The position numbers and the translations under genes were made by a program. A DNA stretch of 18,766 bases from Chloroflexota bacterium (lineage in GTDB: Bacteria; Chloroflexota; Dehalococcoidia; UBA2247; RBG-13-53-26): positions 1 through 18,766 of the forward strand of contig QMOF01000015.1 of NCBI GenBank assembly GCA_003650185.1, in the 5' to 3' direction. The notes below the pieces were generated by a model. That model was not told where the DNA came from. It saw nothing but the letters and a program-made list of their open reading frames with translations, and ran no database searches. Of this stretch, positions 15,450 to 18,766 are shown one piece after another (position 1 is the first letter of the stretch; each line of letters begins with the position of its first letter).

Positions 15450-15453
15450 GCTT

Positions 15454-18400
15454 ATGATATTAGCCGGAGAGGAACCCGTGTTCAAGCCAGTCAGCAGTAA
15501 GGTGAGCTTTCCTCAACTGGAGGAGCGCATATTGCGCTTCTGGAAGGACGCGCGCATATTCGAGAAGACCAGCGAGGCTCGGGAGGGAGCGCCGCAGTTC
15601 ACCCTGTATGATGGTCCGCCCACGGTCAACGGCAGCCCGGGTATTCACCACGTTCTCTCCCGGGTCTACAAGGACATCATTCCGCGCTACAAGACAATGA
15701 AGGGCTTCTCTGTCTTCCGCAAGGCCGGTTGGGATACCCACGGCCTGCCGGTTGAGCTTGAGGTGGAGAAAGACCTGGGATTCACCAACAAGGCCCAGAT
15801 CGAAGAGTACGGCATTGCCCAGTTCAACGCTCGCTGCCGCGAAAGCGTCCTGCGCTACCTCAAACGGTGGGAGGAACTCACCGACCGCATCGGCTTCTGG
15901 CTCGATATGGAGCACCCCTACATCACCTTCGACAACGACTACATCGAGTCGTGCTGGTGGATAATTAAGCAGCTATGGGAGAAGGGACTGGTCTACCAGG
16001 GCTACAGGGTAACCCCTCACTGCCCTCGGTGCGGCACGTCGTTGAGTTCGCACGAGGTCGCCCTCGGCTACGGCGAGGCGCAAGACCCATCAGTCTACAT
16101 CAAATTCGAATGGGACAGATCCCGGGGAAACGTCCCTGCGCTGTTGGCCGACCTGTCACCCGCCCCTACCTACTTCCTTGCCTGGACCACCACCCCCTGG
16201 ACTCTGCCCGGCAACACAGCGCTGGCTGTGGCCCCCCAGGCGGAGTATGCCGTTGTAGAGCACCAGACCAGGCAAGGAACCACGGAGCGCCTCATAATGG
16301 CGCAGGCCCTGCTCTGGGCCGCCCTGGAAGGCGAGTACCACCTGCTCACAACCGTACCAGGCAAGGAGCTCATCGGCTGCCAGTACAAGCCCCTCTTCAA
16401 CCCCGGCGACTACAGCGTGCCTGTGCAGCGCTTCCAGCCCTCGCCGACCGACCCGGCCAAGAAGGACCTCGTGCCGGGCTCTCCGCCAGAGACATACCCG
16501 GTTATCGGCGGCGACTTCGTTTCCATGGAGGACGGCACGGGCATCGTCCACATCGCCCCCGCCTTCGGCCCGGACGATTTCGAGGCCGGCCAGCAGAACG
16601 ACCTCTACTTTGTCGAGGATTATGTCAATCTGCAAGGCCGCATTGTCGGAGACTACCCCTTCGCCGGTCAGTTCGTCAAGGATGCCGACCCCCTTGTTAT
16701 GTCATCTCTGGAGTCACGCGGCCTCGTCTATCGCACCGACACCATCAGTCACACCTATCCCTTTTGCTGGCGTTGCGAGACACCGCTCCTCTACTACGCC
16801 AAGCCGTCCTGGTACATCCGGACCACCGCCTTCAAGAGCGAACTGATCTCGGCAAACCAAGAGATCGACTGGCACCCTCAGTACATCAAGTATGGACGTT
16901 TCGGCGACTGGCTGGAGAACAACGTCGACTGGGCGTTCTCCCGAGAGCGCTACTGGGGGACCCCTCTACCCGTGTGGCGCTGCGACCAGTGCACCGACCA
17001 GTTCGAGTGCATCGGCGGTCTCGACGAACTGAGGAGCAGGCCCGGGCTGCAAGGCTTGGTCGAGCCTCTCGATTTGCACCGTCCCTTTGTCGACCAGGTA
17101 ACCTTCCAGTGCTCCAGATGCGGCGGGACAATGCGCCGCGTCAGCGAAGTACTGGATGCATGGTTCGACTCGGGAGCCATGCCCCTGGCCCAGTTCCACT
17201 ATCCTTTCGAGAACCGTGATTTGTTCCAGAGAAGTTACCCTGCTGACTACATCTGCGAGGCAATTGACCAGACCAGGGGCTGGTTCTACACGCTCCATGC
17301 CCTGGCCACGCTGCTGTTTCAGCGTCCCTGCTTTCGGCATGTCATCTGCCTCGGGCACATCCTTGATGCCCAGGGCGAGAAGATGAGCAAAGCCAAGGGA
17401 AACGTGGTTGACCCCTGGACAATCATCGCCGAGCAGGGGGCCGACGCTCTCCGCTGGTACATGTTCACCTCCACGCCCGCAGGCAACGTGAAGCGGTTTG
17501 CTCCCAGCCAGGTAAAGGAGGTGGCACGGCGGTTCCTTTCCACACTCTGGAACACTTATTCGTTCTTCGTACTGTATGCCAACATCGATCGGTTCGATCC
17601 AACCACAGTTCAGGCGCCCGACTACTCCTCCGAGTTGGACAGGTGGATCATGTCCGAACTCAACCAGCTAATCGCCGAGGTGTCCGAGAGCCTGGAAGAC
17701 TACAATCCCACCGACGCAGGAAGAAGGATCGAGGAGTTCGTCGAGCGTCTCTCCAACTGGTACGTCCGAAGAAGTCGGCGGCGTTTCTGGAAGAGCGAAA
17801 GCGACGCGGACAAGCTCTCAGCCTATTTCACTCTGTACGGCTGCCTGGTTACCCTGGCCAAGCTGGTCGCCCCCTTCATGCCTTTCGTCGCCGAGGAGAT
17901 GTACCAGAACCTGGTACGGTCCGTCAGCCCGGGTGCGGAGGAAAGCGTGCACCTCTGCACCTTCCCCCAACCAGACCTTTCCCGGATAGACACCGCCCTG
18001 GCCGCTGACACGCGCCTGGCCATGAGAGTGTCCAGCCTGGGACGTGCCGCTCGGAGCAAGGCGGGCATCAAGGTGCGCCAACCCCTGGCCAGGGTGGTTG
18101 TCAGGACCAGGTCAAACGCCGAGAAGGAGGGCCTGCAACGGCTCGCCTCCCAGGTACTCGAAGAGCTCAACGTCAAAGACATAGGATTCGTCAGGGACGA
18201 GAGCGAGCTGGATACCGCAGGTTACTCTGTGGCAGCCGAAGGGGACTGTCTTGTGGCCCTGAGCACCGACATCTCGCACGAGCTCAAGGAAGAGGGTCTG
18301 GCACGCGAGGTGGTGCACCGATTGCAGACCATGCGCCGCAACGCCGGTTTCGACATTGCCGACTACATCTCGACATGCTACCAGGCCGGGCCTCCCCTTG

Positions 18401-18567
18401 CCCGGGCCATCGAGAACCAGGCGGACTACATTAAGCAGGAAACGCTGTCACGGCAACTGACCCGTCAGTCACCTGCGGAAGGCGATTACGCGGAGAAGCA
18501 CCGCATCGACGGCCATGAGATAACCCTGGGGATAAGAAGGGCGGACGGCGGCGTATCCGCACACTGA
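15454..18567 (+). CDS. ileS: isoleucine--tRNA ligase, type 2, with a G-I-H-H signature
   Basis: Charges tRNA(Ile); 1037 residues, the length of the eukaryote-like IleS2 type. The Rossmann core holds YDGPPTVNG then GIHH (63-66) where class I enzymes have HxGH, and KMSKA at 643-647. The CP1 editing domain shows TTPWTLPGN (246-254) and HIAPAFGPDD (366-375). CxxC pairs lie at 190/193, 438/441, 510/513 and 553/556. The anticodon-binding domain follows, with the typical LSNWYVRRSRRRFWKS, then the IleS2 C-terminal extension. Two starts are possible: ATG 15454 with AAGGGGG, or GTG 15478 with GGAGAGG five bases upstream, giving the family-like MFKPVSSKV. The second start is outside the hairpin that hides the first ribosome-binding site. 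The gene lies 72 bases after copy 2 of the crotonases and may be partly cotranscribed with them. Confidence 0.95.
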   Translation: MILAGEEPVFKPVSSKVSFPQLEERILRFWKDARIFEKTSEAREGAPQFTLYDGPPTVNGSPGIHHVLSRVYKDIIPRYKTMKGFSVFRKAGWDTHGLPVELEVEKDLGFTNKAQIEEYGIAQFNARCRESVLRYLKRWEELTDRIGFWLDMEHPYITFDNDYIESCWWIIKQLWEKGLVYQGYRVTPHCPRCGTSLSSHEVALGYGEAQDPSVYIKFEWDRSRGNVPALLADLSPAPTYFLAWTTTPWTLPGNTALAVAPQAEYAVVEHQTRQGTTERLIMAQALLWAALEGEYHLLTTVPGKELIGCQYKPLFNPGDYSVPVQRFQPSPTDPAKKDLVPGSPPETYPVIGGDFVSMEDGTGIVHIAPAFGPDDFEAGQQNDLYFVEDYVNLQGRIVGDYPFAGQFVKDADPLVMSSLESRGLVYRTDTISHTYPFCWRCETPLLYYAKPSWYIRTTAFKSELISANQEIDWHPQYIKYGRFGDWLENNVDWAFSRERYWGTPLPVWRCDQCTDQFECIGGLDELRSRPGLQGLVEPLDLHRPFVDQVTFQCSRCGGTMRRVSEVLDAWFDSGAMPLAQFHYPFENRDLFQRSYPADYICEAIDQTRGWFYTLHALATLLFQRPCFRHVICLGHILDAQGEKMSKAKGNVVDPWTIIAEQGADALRWYMFTSTPAGNVKRFAPSQVKEVARRFLSTLWNTYSFFVLYANIDRFDPTTVQAPDYSSELDRWIMSELNQLIAEVSESLEDYNPTDAGRRIEEFVERLSNWYVRRSRRRFWKSESDADKLSAYFTLYGCLVTLAKLVAPFMPFVAEEMYQNLVRSVSPGAEESVHLCTFPQPDLSRIDTALAADTRLAMRVSSLGRAARSKAGIKVRQPLARVVVRTRSNAEKEGLQRLASQVLEELNVKDIGFVRDESELDTAGYSVAAEGDCLVALSTDISHELKEEGLAREVVHRLQTMRRNAGFDIADYISTCYQAGPPLARAIENQADYIKQETLSRQLTRQSPAEGDYAEKHRIDGHEITLGIRRADGGVSAH

Positions 18568-18588
18568 TCACGCCTGGACGCGTGATCA
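18565..18588 (+). terminator. perfect hairpin containing the ileS stop codon
   Basis: TGATCACGC (18565-18573) pairs perfectly with GCGTGATCA (18580-18588) around a 6-base loop, followed by CATTTC. The TGA stop codon of ileS is the first three bases of the stem. It separates two convergent genes and could slow transcription from either side, though the T-run is short. Confidence 0.6.
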
Positions 18589-18610
18589 CATTTCAGAACA
18601 CCGGACCGCA

Positions 18611-18766
18611 TTACCCATAGCTGGCATCCGCCACTGCATCACGAAAAGCAGTGTACCTCCGCACGTTGGCAATGGCCTTGGCCGCCCTCTCTATGCTGGG
18701 AAACACTGCTATCCCCGCCCCCGCCAGGCTCCGCTCTATCTGCACCCGTCGGTTCTCGGCCGGGCC
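18611..18766 (-). CDS. C-terminal end of an NDP-forming acyl-CoA synthetase (partial)
   Basis: Only the last 51 codons are in the window; the gene continues beyond the right edge. On the minus strand the frame is open from the edge to a TAA at 18613-18611 and ends FRDAVADASYG. The segment GAGIAVFPSIERAAKAIANV matches the GIPVFPSPERAARAL segment near the end of one domain of ADP-forming acetyl-CoA/acyl-CoA synthetases (ACD), which make ATP from acyl-CoA, ADP and phosphate. The next step in many such proteins is a separate ATP-grasp domain; here the protein ends, so it would be an alpha-type subunit or a fusion with the domains in reverse order. Because only a fragment is visible, the call is moderate. 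Confidence 0.6.
   Translation of the reverse strand, partial: GPAENRRVQIERSLAGAGIAVFPSIERAAKAIANVRRYTAFRDAVADASYG

Noticed and set aside
15382..15453. T-box leader for ileS
   Set aside because: The gap is only 72 bases and lacks the T-box sequence and an antiterminator, so the usual tRNA-sensing leader cannot fit.
15975..17219. 414-codon open frame on the plus strand inside ileS
   Set aside because: A +1/+2 shadow of IleS, very rich in Arg, Pro and Gly, with no domain.

Overview
The window is GC-rich bacterial chromosome with tightly packed genes in four transcriptional blocks. Nothing in it looks mobile: no insertion sequence, integrase, CRISPR array, tRNA or rRNA was seen. The gene content (oxygen-sensitive 2-hydroxyacyl-CoA dehydratase type enzymes, a CODH/ACS-related protein, a CooC-type ATPase, an NDP-forming acyl-CoA synthetase tail and a type-2 IleS) fits a strict anaerobe that lives on CoA-thioester chemistry. 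An anaerobic Chloroflexota lineage (Dehalococcoidia-like) is my best guess, but this is inference from gene content and not proven by a marker.

Layout. (1) 1-1100: a lone MBL-fold hydrolase with its own promoter and a hairpin terminator. (2) 1141-3293: a KtrB/KtrA potassium-uptake operon behind a good sigma-70-like promoter. (3) 8019-3380, minus strand: the conserved translation operon infC-rpmI-rplT-pheS-pheT. The infC promoter lies inside what would be an N-terminal extension of the reading frame, and infC most likely starts at an AUA codon. rpmI and rplT both use UUG. (4) 8047-13380, plus strand, divergent from infC: five genes, namely two 2-hydroxyacyl-CoA dehydratase/benzoyl-CoA reductase type subunits, one ASKHA activator ATPase, a stand-alone protein resembling the central part of acetyl-CoA synthase (CdhC/AcsB), and a CooC/AcsF-type nickel-insertion ATPase. 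(5) 13606-15381: a strong promoter drives two tandem crotonase-fold genes, about 65% identical, in which the second catalytic Glu is replaced by His. (6) 15454-18567: ileS, a type-2 enzyme whose HIGH signature reads G-I-H-H. (7) 18611-18766, minus strand: the C-terminal tail of an NDP-forming acyl-CoA synthetase, convergent with ileS.

Working together. Block 4 looks like a radical CoA-ester reductase or dehydratase (two Fe-S subunits plus an ATP-driven electron activator) combined with two parts borrowed from the acetyl-CoA synthase world. The crotonases in block 5 would act on the enoyl/dienoyl-CoA product, and the acyl-CoA synthetase at the end could couple CoA esters to ATP. The combination of dehydratase, ACS-like domain protein and CooC without any CODH/ACS catalytic gene in the window is the most unusual feature and the best candidate for an undescribed system. 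The altered signature of IleS is the second.
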